Positions 50,596 to 63,186 of a stretch of 64,000 nucleotides of DNA are shown piece by piece. The notes under the pieces are model-generated. The model worked only from the letters and a program-made list of their open reading frames with translations. It searched no databases and was not told the origin of the DNA. The position numbers and the translations under genes are program-made. Numbering within the stretch: the first letter of the stretch is position 1; every line of letters begins with the position of its first letter. This DNA is from Tetrahymena thermophila SB210 (taxonomy: Eukaryota; Ciliophora; Oligohymenophorea; Hymenostomatida; Tetrahymenidae): the NCBI RefSeq assembly GCF_000189635.1, contig NW_002476370.1:372001-436000 (forward strand), read 5' to 3'.

Positions 50596-52146
50596 TCAGA
50601 TATAATATTTTTTTTCTGGATCTTTTATTAGAAGAAAGCCTAAATATGAGAGAGAATCTCTTGATGTAAAAGTTGAATGTTTCATACGAATGGAGTTGAA
50701 GTAATAGAAGGCTAGCTCTTTGAAAAAATCTTTATATTCGTGTCTTATATATGATTTAAAGTATTTCTGTTTTTAAGAGTCAATAATCTTTTACTCGGAA
50801 GTAGGTTTTTTGTTGGTAAAACTTGAGTTATTGTCTCCTCTATCTCCTAATAAGTTATTATTTTAAGCAGCACTTTTTCCATTATTTGAGCCAGTGCTTC
50901 TATTATCTTTGTATGATTTATTACGCATGAAGTAAAGGGCATCATAGATAATAAATAAAGTAGATAAAAAATCTTAAGAAATTGATTTGTTAGAGTATTA
51001 TTATTGATTCATATTATCATCTGGTTTTTTATAAATTTAACTTAAAGCTTAGTTTACAATAACTTAAAATGCATGATTTTTATCAACAATTTCTTCTCCA
51101 AGAACGCTGAAGCAAACTTATTTTATTTTTTCTTTATCTTATAGAGTTTCAGGGAAATCTTTAACGATGATTTTATAAACCTAAAGAATGAGATCATCTT
51201 TTGAAATGATTGCGTTCATGTACTCATAAACCATTTTTTCTCCATAAAATTAGTGATAAGGTAGAGGTTTTTCGAGAATCAAGGGCTTGATGGATTGATT
51301 CAAAATTGTATTAATTTTAGAACTATACTTTTAAAAGGTTTTAATTAAAGATTTAAAGTAGAACTCTTTATACTTTTTATCTAATACAAGCTACTACTAA
51401 TATTACAACTACTGATGCTTTTTATTTGATTTTGTATGTTGTATACTCATATCAATTGAATCGATTCTATCACTTCTCTCTTAAGGGCTTTATTCTACCA
51501 TACTTTTTTAAGAATATTTTATCACACTATCTTTACTGTCTAAAGTATTATTGTTATTTTTGTTGAATGTGTTGTTGTTATTGTTGTTATTATTATTATT
51601 ATTATTGCTTTCGATCTTAGCTTTTTTTTAATTATGAATTTTTTTATCTTATTCAATAGGTTTGAAGTAATAGCTCAAATGGTTATTTTCATTCAAACCC
51701 TTAAAATACTAGTCATAGTATTCAAAAAATTAGTTCTATTCAGGGATGAATAGGGGCTCAATAAATTCTTTTAACAGCTCCTTAATTTGATAAGCAAACG
51801 AAATTCCTGAAGTTTGGCAATTATTCTATAGCAACTAATATTTTTTAAATTCCACATCCGTAATAATAATAGGCCAGCTATGAAAATATTTAAACTATCC
51901 AAAATAATGTGAGAGGAAATAATATCCTAATCTTCTTAATAGTAAAGTGTAAACACTGCCATCACCCTACTAATTGCTATTATATTAATACTTGCCTTAT
52001 TAATATAAATTAGATGAGCTTGAATAATCTTTTTACTCTTCAAAATCTTCCTTTTTTTCTTCTAATTCATCCTTTTCAAATTAATAAAAGTAATAGGTAA
52101 CATTTAGAACGGACAGAAATATTAAAACAATAATTTCTTTAAACAT
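50596..52146 (-). CDS. Unknown protein with N-terminal signal/anchor and poly-Asn tract
   Basis: Single exon, 516 residues; ATG 52146-52144 is immediately preceded by an in-frame TGA, which fixes the start, and TGA 50598-50596 ends it. The N-terminus is hydrophobic (EIIVLIFLSVLNVTYYFY) and reads as a signal peptide or anchor. A charged Glu/Lys stretch follows, then a helical region with aromatic content (LLRRLGYYFLSHYFGQFKYF), a run of twelve consecutive Asn (about residues 205-216), and a long helical C-terminus (YKIIVKDFPETLQDKEKIKQ, SILGEEI-like, and a conserved-looking end with SYLGFLLIKDP). No family recognised. Confidence 0.75.
51571..51606 (-). repeat. Poly-Asn-coding (AAT/AAC)n tract
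   Basis: Twelve successive AAT or AAC codons within the unknown protein at 50596-52146. Confidence 0.9.
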
Positions 52147-52202
52147 TCAATTTAAAAATTTATTTTTTATTCAACTCAAATTTTTTCGTTAGAATATTTT
52201 CT

Positions 52203-52268
52203 ATTCATTCATTCATTCATTTATCTATTTGTTTGTTTGTTTGTTTTTTTTATTTATTTATTTATTTA
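52203..52268. repeat. Compound microsatellite (TTCA)n-(TTTG)n-(TTTA)n
   Basis: Consecutive TTCA, TTTG and TTTA tetranucleotide runs between two minus-strand genes. Confidence 0.85.
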
Positions 52269-54247
52269 ATTAAAATTTTTTAATTTATTGGCTAAACTAA
52301 TATCTAAAATTATTATGTGAATTATATATAAGGAAAGCTAAATAAATGATTTTTTTTTATTTACTTCATCATCTGAATCGTGAATTTTAGAAAACTGATC
52401 TGAGAAGTAAAATGCTTTAACTTGAGAGTTAGTAAGTATGTATTTCAAGAATGTTTTGTAAAGAGTATTTATTTATTCTAAAACATTAACTTCAAAATTT
52501 TCATATAGGTCTTCGTTTTGATAGGCTATTTCTAGAAGCATCTCTTGATTTTCTTAAGGGAGATTTTAAATACTTGTATCATCTTACAGACATTGACTAA
52601 ATTAATTTAATATTTCTTCTATAACATCAATTTACCTCTTAAATTCAGATTAGTTCACTTAATTTACCTACACTTTTTCTTCATTTTTGATATATTTTAA
52701 TATATCTTCAATATCATTAAGAAGGTAAATAATAATTTCATATTTTTGTTCTGTGTTTATACTTTATCCATCAAAACCAAAAAACTCTTTAATTTTATAA
52801 ACTCTACTTAATATATCTTCACATTTATTTATGATTTCCTAATCTGTAAAACAAGAAAAGAAATCAATCAACTGACTGTCGAAGTAATCTAAACGATTGA
52901 AGATGTAATGAGAGATTTCATCAATTTGCTAATTTAATGGAAAGAAATCAAGTACCCTAATTTTAGTGAATTCATTGGTTTTAGAGACACTACGCTCCTT
53001 TTATTGCATTTTGTAAATTTAAAATATATTTGAAGTGTTATAGGAATAAAAGATATTCCCTACTTAAGTACTTAAGTGGTGGGTGAGCTTATAAGAATTA
53101 TCTGATAAAATTTTACCAACTAATAATTTTAATTTAGTCATTACGTACTTTTCTTCAAATGTGTTTAGGTAAATGTTGAAAGGAAAAATACCTTCAATAC
53201 AAGCATTCTTGTAGACAATACTTTTTATCTCTTTTAAACTAATTTTACTTCCATCTTACATTTTAAAATAGCTCTGATTTATTTTTTATTCCTTAGAAGT
53301 AAGAATTTGATAAAAATCACCATACCTTTTTTAATCTTCTAACTTGCTGTAGAAACACAAGCGAATAATATCTTTAAATGAACGGTAAATAATAGTGTCC
53401 ATTCTCTACTCTATAGTCTTTTATATGGAATAAGCAGAAAGCTTATCCTGTTTGTGCAAGAGGTGCAAATGCTATTTAAATTGTTGATCAGAACTTGCAA
53501 CTATAATAAATTACTTATATTTAACATCCATACTCTCACATGATTTTATTTAGTATCTATATTCTGCTTATCCGACGTTCTTTTTATATTCTCTAAATTT
53601 AAGTTTCTCTATTACGAAGTAAGAGTATGATCCTTTATTAAATTATTTCATTCTATCAAGCTTTTATATGTCTCTGTTTAATGTAATTTATCTTATTTTA
53701 TCATCTCCTTCGTCTACAATTCTACAGTAGCTTTTTTGTATTGATTATATCAGATTTGTTAAGTTATCATTTTAACAATAGAAAAGCTAGTCGTCTTCTA
53801 AAATTATGGATTTGACTTTTTTTATTAAAATTGGCAGAATGAAAAATAAAATAATTTATCATAATTTTTATTACATTCTTTATTATAATTATTTTCATCT
53901 TCTACTTTAAATTAAATGACACCTTAAAGATAATGTGGATTTTCAATTTATTAGTCATGCATTCTCAAGTATTCTTATTTATACTTGTCCTCAAAATCGA
54001 AGCTATCGTTGTAATTTTCACCTTTATTTTGTTTAAAAATAGGCTATTTGGCTTTTAATATTTCATAGTATCCAACGTTGACTTCTTAGCATTCTGTTTA
54101 CTAAAAATCTAAATAAGACCTTATTTATTCTTGGTTCTCTTCATCGCTTTCTTCAAACGATTATTTTAAAGGCTAATTATATATCTTGATGTTAAAATAA
54201 TACAACTTTTTCAAGTTTACAGTTGTTTAAAAATTTTTAAAATTCAT
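52209..54247 (-). CDS. Unknown helical protein
   Basis: Two exons fit: 54247-53923 and 53815-52209, up to 643 residues. The first exon encodes an acidic, Gln-rich N-terminus; the intron (GTGTCA...AAAAAAG) is supported by phase and by continuation into SIILEDDQLF. The second exon is a long, mostly helical, charged protein with few low-complexity runs (RMDTIIYRSFKDIIRLCFY; KEIKSIVYKNACIEGIFPF; ISHYIFNRLDYFDSQLIDFF). The end is uncertain: at 52364 the sequence GTAAAT follows an acidic SDDE motif and may be a donor; read straight, the frame closes at TGA 52211-52209 after 52 AT-rich codons. No family recognised. Its end lies about 60 bases upstream of the next minus gene's ATG. Confidence 0.65.
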
Positions 54248-55000
54248 TTTTTAACTAAAATATAATTTGCACTAATTTTGTGTATAAATTAATAAAAATA
54301 AATGCATGCAGATCTTAATAAAGAAATAGAAGTACTCTTTTTAATAGAATAATAATCTAAAATTTTATTCTCCATAAAAAATTACTCGTATTACATAATT
54401 GCTTAACATTTTTAAATTAAATAATATAATAAATGATCTAACTAAGTTTCAACACAATTATTGTCATCACTTAATATTCAGCCAAAATTAGTTTATTTAC
54501 ATCTAAAATATTGCAAGATATTACATTTTTCCAACTTAAATAATAACTTTTATCTACAAGATACACTTTATCACTTTTTTTCTTAGCTTTTGAATTAGTA
54601 GAAAAAAAATAAAATTTTAATATAATTAATCTACTATTTTTTAAAATTTCATAAATTGTACTATTAATTTATAAATTTAGTAGATTTAAATATTTAAAGT
54701 CAATAATTATTGAAAAATTAATTAGTTTCTGTAAATCTTCATTTATTCTCACAATATTTCCTAAAAATTTATAAATAAACTAATTAATTAAATTTTAATA
54801 GGAAATGTTAACATGTAAGTTTATTTATTTTGTTTTTTAGTTAAAGTTACAGTTTATTTACATAAATTATAAAATTTAATCAAAAATATATTGTGATATT
54901 TGAAATTATATTTATAAAAACCAGCATATATTTTGATTTTTAAACTTATAAATAAATGATTAGATTAAATATGAATACTTTTATTTAGTAATGATAAAAG
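54248..55000. other. Intergenic, AT-rich
   Basis: Spacer between two minus-strand genes; nothing gene-like. Confidence 0.65.
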
Positions 55001-57416
55001 TCAAACTAAATTTAATTTATCATATTCTGACATGTATGCTAAATCTCCTTTCATTTCTATTCTTCCTTTTAAGATATTTGGTCCTATGAATTTTGCTAAC
55101 TCTCTTATTAAGTTTTGTGCTGCATTTCTTACATTTACTTTCTCATGCTTAAAATCTTTAAATACTGGGTCAAGCAAGTCTTCTATTAAGTCTTTGGTAT
55201 TCTTTTTATTTAAAGTTTTCGTTAAAATCTCAGAGTACATAACCCATATGTTTTCTTTGATATTTTCATTTTTTTCAAAATTAAGATTTCTCATGTTATA
55301 TATAATGAGTTCACAAAAGCTCTATGTTATTTGGCTCTTTTCTTTACCTATTGCATAAGCTAATTCCTTTACTAATGCCACCAATCCTTCAAAATACTCA
55401 GAAACAAATCTATTTTTTGCAACTGAAATTTATTATTATGAGGGATGAGCATAAGTTTCTTATCCTGAGTTAGAAGGAGCAGAGGGTTAAACATCAATCT
55501 TACTAACATTTTTAATTCTATCCTTGATTTCTTCAATATAAGCTTTTTTCTCTTCTTCGTTCTACTTTTATTTGAACAAAGATCCAAGGACCATAGCTGC
55601 ATTTTGCTTTACCTAATTAGATTAGTCTGCCAAATGGAACTAAGAAACCTCAGCTATTTAGTTTCTTTCTTCGTCTGACAATAACTCTCCCATTTAATCA
55701 AGTAGTTTTGAAATGCATTTCAGACTCTCCTCTCTTACACAAGAATTTGGTTCAAAATGAGAACAATTAAGAAGAGCTTCTAAAATATCTTTATGCAGAC
55801 CCTTTACTACCTATTTGCTCTATTCATTAGTATCCATAACCTTTATAAAAATAAAATTTATATTATTTTAAATATATTTTTTCAATAATCTAAAAATTTA
55901 ATTTAGAAAATTCTATTCTAAATTTCTCTTTTTTTACTTTTATGATTGTTCATAGCCATTAAATTTTTTAATCGCTTTATTTATTTAATTTTAAACTATT
56001 GAGTAAGAATTTATTTTAAACATTTTTATGAATTTAAATTTCTTGTAATGTACCTTTGAAATCATTTCTTAAAGACATATACAGGCAGCCTATCTAATTT
56101 CGTGATTTCTTGAGTATGATTACAAAATATAATATTGAGTTGTTGCTAATGCATTTTGAGCTACTAAATCCCTTCCTCCCACTGGGAAGATTTCCATCCA
56201 GCTCAATCTGGTAAATGCTTTTAGACCTTCTGCTGGGTGATGAATGTTAAAGCAAAATTTGTAAATTAGCTAAGGAATAAAAGTATCTTTTATTTTGAAC
56301 TCTTCACATTTTTTAAAGAAATCTTTAACAGCCTTAACAGCCTAGTGTCTAACTTAAGTAAAGGAATCTCCTAAGCCTATTTTTTAAAAGAAATTTATAA
56401 TCACATTTTAAAAATTTTCTTGCAATAAACATTTCAAATAATATTTTTAAAATTGTTAAAAATATAAAGAAAAATCATTATACCTCTTCCTATAACTGTA
56501 CTTAAATCTTAAGCATTTACTTTAAAATCTTCTTCTTTCATGATCTATGAGAATACTTGAGCCAGTCCGACTGAGGCTTCACGGATATGCTTGTGGACAT
56601 GTAAACTAGCTTTAAGTGTAACTTCCATAATTTCTTTGTCAATTAAGTCATTACCCTCATTCTTTTGCTGCATCAAGAGAAATGACTTTTTTAAGCATTG
56701 AATATAGCTCTCTAAGAAGTAGCAATTTTTAGTTTACCATTGACATATTTCTGTATCCTTATACACTTAAACTTAATGAGAATGATGCTAGTTGTTATGA
56801 CTATCTTTTGATTCTTCTTCCTACACTTCATTGATTCCATGGGATATTTAAGGAAGAACAACAGCTTCAAAAGTCTAATTTAAGTAATTGCAAATATGGC
56901 TTCTGAGAAGCTAGAAACATTCTTTATCTTTGGCTCCTATGCAAGCTAAAATATCCGAAGCTATTTCTCTAATTCTATTTTCTTAATTATCAAGGTATTT
57001 AGTAGTAAAATTATAAATTTCTTAGTATCTCTCATGCGTGCAATCATATCTCTATACTTCAATCTAAATATATTTTTTAAAAAGTTAAAATATCTCTTTC
57101 GAGGTAATGTAATTACTCTGATGGCATATAAACCACTCATTTATTCTTGCCATAAACTTTATTCAAGCTATCTTTAAGCAGCTCCAAATATCTATTTTAA
57201 GCAATCTTGTAGAATTGGATTTTCAAATACAAAATTAAATGTTTATTCGAATTGGTTCTGCCCCTTTTCTCTAGCGAGAGGATTTTCAGATGATATAAAG
57301 TGAATTTATTTAACTAAATCTATCAAAAGAGCTTTTTCTTCTTCTGAAATTGACTCCTACTTTATTTATTCAATCTAATTTTATAAATTACTATTATAAA
57401 TAATCTCTTCTTCCAT
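55001..57416 (-). CDS. HEAT/ARM-repeat protein
   Basis: Five exons fit and give 676 residues: 57416-57231, 57205-57158, 57117-56484, 56376-56054, 55840-55001. The protein is an alpha-solenoid: repeated helix pairs such as RIREIASDILACIG, HKHIREASVGLAQVFSQIM, QVRHQAVKAVKDFFKKC, HEIRQAACICLQEMI and NVRNAAQNLIRELAKFIG, with a conserved-looking HHPAEGLKAFTRLSWMEIF segment. This pattern resembles the uncharacterised ARM-repeat family shared by plants, algae and ciliates; a scaffold or binding role is likely but the partner is unknown. The first two introns are very short (25 and 40 bases); without them the frame shifts twice within 120 bases. Either they are real or the sequence carries small indels there. 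Acidic Gln-rich insertions occur near residue 170-190. Confidence 0.8.
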
Positions 57417-58061
57417 TTTAATAACTTTATTTTTTTTAATAACTCGTAATAATTTTTAAATATTTTAATTTTGATCAAAAATAGTTGTTTTTATAATATC
57501 AATAAATAAATTATTGAATTAATATTTTGTTATTTAAAAAAAATAAATATTTTTATAGACAGCTTGTTAAATATCAGAGAAATCTTAATCCAATTTAATT
57601 CTAAGTATAAAAGACACTATTTAATATTTATCATAAAAAAGATGCTTGTTTCATTTACAATTTATTATAGAAATTTATTTGCGTAAAATATATCTTTAAA
57701 TAAATTAAATCTAGTCTAAAATTTAGAATTTATTTCTAATAAAAATAATATATTTTTTTGATTTACTAGCTGAAATATTATTTAACAAAAAATGATTTTT
57801 TAAAATGAATACTTTTTCTAAATAAAATAAATTTTACTTTAAATAAAAAGTTTATTAAAATTCTAAATTACTAAAAATTAAAATATTAATAAAGGAAATA
57901 CTTTTATGAAATGAAAGCAAAAAGGAATTAAAGAATAATTTAAAAATTTATAGTTTATAAAAAGAATTTTATATAATGTTTTATGGATCCTGATTAAATA
58001 TTTTATAATACATATTATTTTAATATTATTTAAGTAGCTTTACGAATACTACTTTTCTTTT
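57417..58061. other. Intergenic, AT-rich
   Basis: Spacer between two minus-strand genes; no gene-like frame. Confidence 0.65.
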
Positions 58062-58403
58062 TCAAGAGCTAAAGGCCTTTCCTTAAAGGCAAAGTCCGAG
58101 TTTTTATACTGATTATCTGAGATCAGGATCTAAAATTTTGTTTGAACAATCTGTAAAACATTTTACATAACTTTCATAGCTTAATGCATACATAGGGAAG
58201 CAACTAAAATCTTCTAAATAGCAATCTTTTAAAGATTACAAACTTTAGTTGCATCTATCTTAGTCAGCAGCTGTATCACAACTCCACATATTACTAGAAG
58301 CCCCTGATGAAACACAATATTAGTATTGAGACATTTTAGTGATATCAGCTTTAGCAAATCTGATAGTAACTAATACTATAATTGACAAAGTAACAAATTT
58401 CAT
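58062..58403 (-). CDS. Small secreted cysteine-rich protein
   Basis: Single exon, 113 residues, ATG 58403-58401, TGA 58064-58062. A clear signal peptide (KFVTLSIIVLVTIRFAKA) precedes a mature part of about 90 residues with eight cysteines spread evenly (YC, SC, RC, DC, SC, KC, DC, LC), so four disulfides are expected. The remainder is helical and Ser/Gln-rich. No family is recognised. Small secreted Cys-rich proteins are abundant in Tetrahymena; roles in mucocysts or the extracellular space are possible but not shown. Confidence 0.8.
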
Positions 58404-59532
58404 TTTGTATTTGATAAACAAATAATTTAATTTTTTGTTTTTTATTTTATTGATATAAATTATAATGATTGATTGTTTGATTTTTAATAGGATATGATTT
58501 TCTAAAATTTTAATTTATCAGAAGAAGTCAAAATTAATCAAATAATTTAAGTAAATTCCATCATTGATCAGAAAAAAAATGACTAATGTTAAATTAAAAT
58601 TTTTAATTACATATAGCTTAAATGGTTGATTTATTTAATTCTTTTTGTGGTTTAATTCAAATCTTTTTATTTGAATTCTAATATATCAGAAAATTACTAA
58701 ATTAATAATTAGGTTATGTGTTTCAATAAATATATTTGCTTGATCAGAAAAAAATTATTAAAGTATAACTAATTTAAATTAATTACTTTTACAATCATTA
58801 ATCATCAGATATTTTTGGTATTCAGAAATTAATTAAATTTATACATAAATATATAAAATAGATAATCTTTTCTCCATTATTTTAAATAATTTTAATTTAT
58901 TTATCCTAAGTTTATTCTACTAGAAAGACTCCTTTTATAGCAAATATATAAAATATGTTGTTCAATTAATTTTATTGACTTTGAATAAATTAATTTTTAA
59001 ATTTTATTAAATATAAAAATAATAATTATTATGTAGATAAACCTTTTTTCAAAATATAGAGCTTCTGAACCTTTATAGGACCCAAATAATAATTCTCTAA
59101 TCGTTTAAAATAATGTACAAAAGCAGATTAAATTTTATTTTTAAATGATATTTATGATTCAAAGCAAATATATAAGGTTTATTTATATAGCCTATTGTTT
59201 TCTCAAAATAAACTTAAAAAATATCATATATATTTGATTTAATTAATTACATTTGTCTTAAAATTTTCAAAATTAATCCTTTATAAATAGGGACCTTAGA
59301 ATAAGTTAATCTAAAATAAATTATTTTAATTATTTTAAAATAAAGGAAACTAATTATAGTAAACAAATTTATTATATCACTCGATTTTTTTGAATAAAAA
59401 TATTTTTATAATTATGATACATTTTTTTTAAAATAAATAGATTATTAATATTAAATTATAAATAAATGCAATTATTTTTTATTATTATTAATATTTAAAT
59501 GAGCTAATTAATTTTAAGTTGGATTTATATTG
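58404..59532. other. Intergenic, AT-rich
   Basis: Spacer between two minus-strand genes. TTTGATCAGAAAAAAA-like words recur near 58565 and 58740; nothing else notable and no gene-like frame. Confidence 0.6.
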
Positions 59533-62008
59533 TCAATATTTGTGATGAATCCAATTAGTTAGTAAAGAATTTTGTATATTTTTGTCTATTGTTGAAATTA
59601 TAGTATTATTGCATTCAAATTTAGTTATAAATTTAAAAAATTCTTATTTTAATAATAATTCATCTTTATCCAATTTGTTTAATTCTTCAATATGATTTAA
59701 TTGTGTCTCTAAGTTAGCTTTATCAACTTGACTTGAAATAATAGGAAAGTTTATTTTTTCATTTTAGTGTTTTTTAGAAACTTGCTTAACTCTTTTATTT
59801 GTTATTTAATGTTCCTATTCTTTAAAATTAGATAGATCTATTCTTTTTTCAACATCATTACACTTCCCTTCCTGGTCAATTTAATTCTAACATATTTTTT
59901 AATTATTTTTAATGTTTTTTATTATATTTTTAAAATCCATCTATTCAGTATTCACTCCTTCTATTACTTTATCTTCTTTATCATATGTTTGTAAGCTTTC
60001 ATCTCCTTTGAACTCTTAATCTCTACTACGAATATATGATTATAAGAAATTTAATTTCAAAATTGTTGCAGGCATTCGACTAGCATTTTCACTTTTTATT
60101 TAATTATTAATACTTAAAGTTTAATTAATTTAGTCTTTATCTATTTACACTTAACTTTTAGAATAATTTTCATCCTAAAATTTAAATTAATTACTCTCAA
60201 ATAATTACAATTCCTATTCAACAGATTTATCAAATTAATTAGATAGTAATTCAATATTTTTGCTTTATTGATTTTTGTTCATATTATCTTTCTACTTATG
60301 ATGCTTATCTAAAATGTATGATTTACTTAAATCAAATTAGTTAATTTGATTTGATGATGTTTGTTGAATATCTTTTAATACAGTTTTTTCTTAGTTTTAT
60401 GGTGATTTGCAAACATCATTAAGTATTTCCTGATTTTCCTATTAATTCTTAAAGTGATAATCATTAATATTTTATTTAGTATTTACTTAATTATATTTAT
60501 CTTATTTTTACTCAATCTGATTTTTCTATTTATTTTCTAAACAACTTTTGATTTTTAAACCATCTATATCATTATCTAAATTGCAACCACAAAATTATAG
60601 TGCTGCATATTAATCTTTAGTTAAAATTAACTTAACAGCCATATTTAATTTTATCAATTATTTATACATTTATAAAATATCCAATTATTCAAGAGTATAG
60701 TCCATTATTTTTTGATTTAATTTATATTCTTAATTTTAATTACTGCAATTAACTCTAAAGACCTTTAAAAATATTTTTTTTAATCTTTTTTATATTAAAA
60801 AGTGTTTTAATAAAATATTTTTTTAGAGAAATTTACTTTAAATAAATCGATATGTGTTTGTTTCTATCTAAAAAATCTGTTTTATTTATCTTTTCTTACA
60901 AATTTATAACTTCATCTATAAAAGAATTATTGTTATTGTTATTCTTATTTGGTTGATTTATTTGATTTCTTTAAATAATCTAAGCTGCCGTGCATTTAAA
61001 TTATTCTTTTAAATGGAGTATGCATAAGTGTTAAAGCATCAAGTTTTTTGAAAACTTAGATGCAATAACTCCAATAGCCATAAATATACTTATCATTGAA
61101 AAAAACTAAGATAAGACTTCAGTTATCATAGGAAATTAAAATTCTTATTGTGAGAAATTTTAATCAACTTAAAATGTGAGCTAGCCATAAGCATCAAAAC
61201 CAATCTTTTAATAAATATTATTTCTACTTAGAAAGTAATCTTACCTATCATAATTAGCTACATGGTCTTTTTGATATTTATTTTAAAACATCATTCCTTT
61301 TTATATGTACGAAGTCATCTTTTGGAAGTAAATTTCACCTTAAAAAACCAATAAGTCATCAAACTGGTAACTTTCCATTAAAAGATTTTATTGAAATTCG
61401 CTAGAAGTGTAATTAAATTATTATGTATTTAAATAAAAAGTAAAAGTCGTATCTTGATTGGTTAATATATTCATAGTTTCTTCTTTAGAAGAGCAGTTTT
61501 TCTGACCTTCACATGATGAAAAGTGAATTTAATAACTTGTTTAAATGTTATTAGAATAAACCAGCTGTTTTATTTTATCATTAGCATTATTAAAGTCTAA
61601 ACAAGTAAAACCTTTCCAGCCAGGGTAGACATTTGCACAATCTTATGTAGGTATAATATATTAATTCGTATAATTTAAGCCATCTTCTACAAAATAAACG
61701 TCAATATTAAGATAATTTTTACCCGTTATTGCATAAAAATCACTAACTGAAAATCCATTCAACTCCAATTTGAATAGTATTGGTGACTATTCAAACTATA
61801 GCTATATTTCTTACTAATCCTAACATGTTTGAGAAAACAAAGTTATTTTAGGGAGTATTTTATTTCCAAAATAAAGATTTAGCATATAGCCTAAGTATAT
61901 CACACCAAAAATAGTAATAATCACTGACAGAAACCCACCAAAGCAAGTACTATTTTAAATATTTGATTTTCCAAATTAAAAAGTAAATTTTTGTTGGAAC
62001 ATGTCCAT
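59533..62008 (-). CDS. Ciliate-type two-span transmembrane protein
   Basis: Two exons fit: 62008-60837 and 60742-59533, 793 residues, TGA at 59535-59533. A short N-terminus (MDMFQQKFTFQFGK) leads into a first span at about 24-46 (GFLSVIITIFGVIYLGYML). About 250 residues, probably lumenal or extracellular, follow with several Cys and N-glycosylation-like sites (NYT, NCS). A second span lies near 300-325 (FFSMISIFMAIGVIASKF). The long C-terminal tail is cytosolic by this topology. It starts with the helical motif IKLNMAVKLILTKDQYAALQ followed by FCGC, and then becomes Asn/Gln/Lys-rich. This layout matches a large family annotated only as putative transmembrane proteins in Tetrahymena. The function is unknown. 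Confidence 0.78.
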
Positions 62009-62955
62009 TTTTAAAAAAAAATTTTAAATCATGTTTTCTTAATTTTTAAAGATAAATAATCATAAATCAAGAAATTTAATAACACAATAATTTATAAATA
62101 AATGTAACAAAACTATTTAATTAATGCGAAATCCAAAAATAAATTGTTTATATTAAATTCTAATTAAATAATTTGTAATATTAATAAAAACACTAAATTT
62201 TTAAATTATCATATCAGTATTGAATTTTATTTAAAATTTATAATATTATTATAATCTGATAATATTGAAACCATTGCTTATATTATAGTTTTAATAATGT
62301 CTTTTAAAGATTTGAAAGTGTCAGTTTATTTTTGAAAAATTCATCTGAAGATATTCGAAGAATATTTTTTGATTATTAGATTTGCTTAGTTGATCTATAA
62401 ATAATATTTTATTTTGTAAATATATTAATTACTTCGCAGAACTTTATCAAAAGAAAGCCAATAATGCACTTTAGTAATAAATAGAGGTCTTAATTTTAAT
62501 ATATAGCACAATCTTATTTTTAAATATTTAAGAGAAATTTTTATTTTTTTTAAATAATATTTATTGCCTAAATAAGGCATTTAATAATACTATTTATCCT
62601 CACTCTTTATATTCAATTTAGTTAAATATTTAATTTATTCAAATAAATAAAAAAAACATATTTTTTATTTAAAATACAATTTTGATATAATTATAATTAT
62701 TTATTAATTCATATAATTAAGATTAGGATAATTTGGAATAGATCTTAGAATTTTTACTTTTAAATATGAATAAAAATATTTATTTTTTAATGAAAAACTC
62801 TTTTATAAAAAATAAAATTTAATTTTTAAATTAATTTAATGGAATTAATATTTTGATTTAAATGCTTATAAAACATATACAAAGTAAGTATTCAAAATAT
62901 TTATTTAAAAAATGGCTTTTTTATTAGTGGTTACAATTCATTTATTTTAGTAGAA
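62009..62955. other. Intergenic, AT-rich
   Basis: Spacer between two minus-strand genes; homopolymer-rich, no gene-like frame. Confidence 0.65.
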
Positions 62956-63186
62956 TCAAGAGCATTAAGCAAGCCATGAGCGAGGTCTTTAATTACAAGA
63001 TCCAGAACAGCATTAATCATTAGATGAGCATGGAGCTCCAGGGCCATAACAATCATCAGAAGATGAGACCTACTAATAATTAAATTAACTCATTTCTACA
63101 TTATTAGATTTTTGAACAAAATAAATGGAGGAAGAAACCATTATAACTCCTAATATAAGGATAGCAATTAATTTTTGAATGTTCAT
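62956..63186 (-). CDS. Small secreted knottin-like cysteine-rich peptide
   Basis: Single exon, 76 residues, ATG 63186-63184, TGA 62958-62956. The first about 23 residues form a signal peptide (KLIAILILGVIMVSSS). A short Gln/Ser-rich propeptide-like segment follows, then a C-terminal module with six cysteines spaced C-x6-C-x5-CC-x3-C-x10-C, the layout of inhibitor-cystine-knot (knottin) folds. The adjacent CC and the GxxC after it are typical. Such folds occur in protease inhibitors, defence peptides and channel-active peptides in other organisms; nothing in the sequence says which applies. The short length and terminal position of the module fit a processed secreted peptide. Confidence 0.75.

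Noticed and set aside
53816..53922. Reading straight through the intron of the unknown helical gene
   Set aside because: The frame closes at TGA soon after; removing the GTGTCA...AAAAAAG intron restores a long helical protein in phase.
55032..55358. Plus-strand ORF of 108 codons
   Set aside because: Antisense shadow of the last exon of the HEAT-repeat gene.
57118..57230. Programmed frameshifting in the HEAT gene
   Set aside because: Two short phase-0 GT..AG introns explain both frame changes; no slippery site or Euplotes-like stop was seen.
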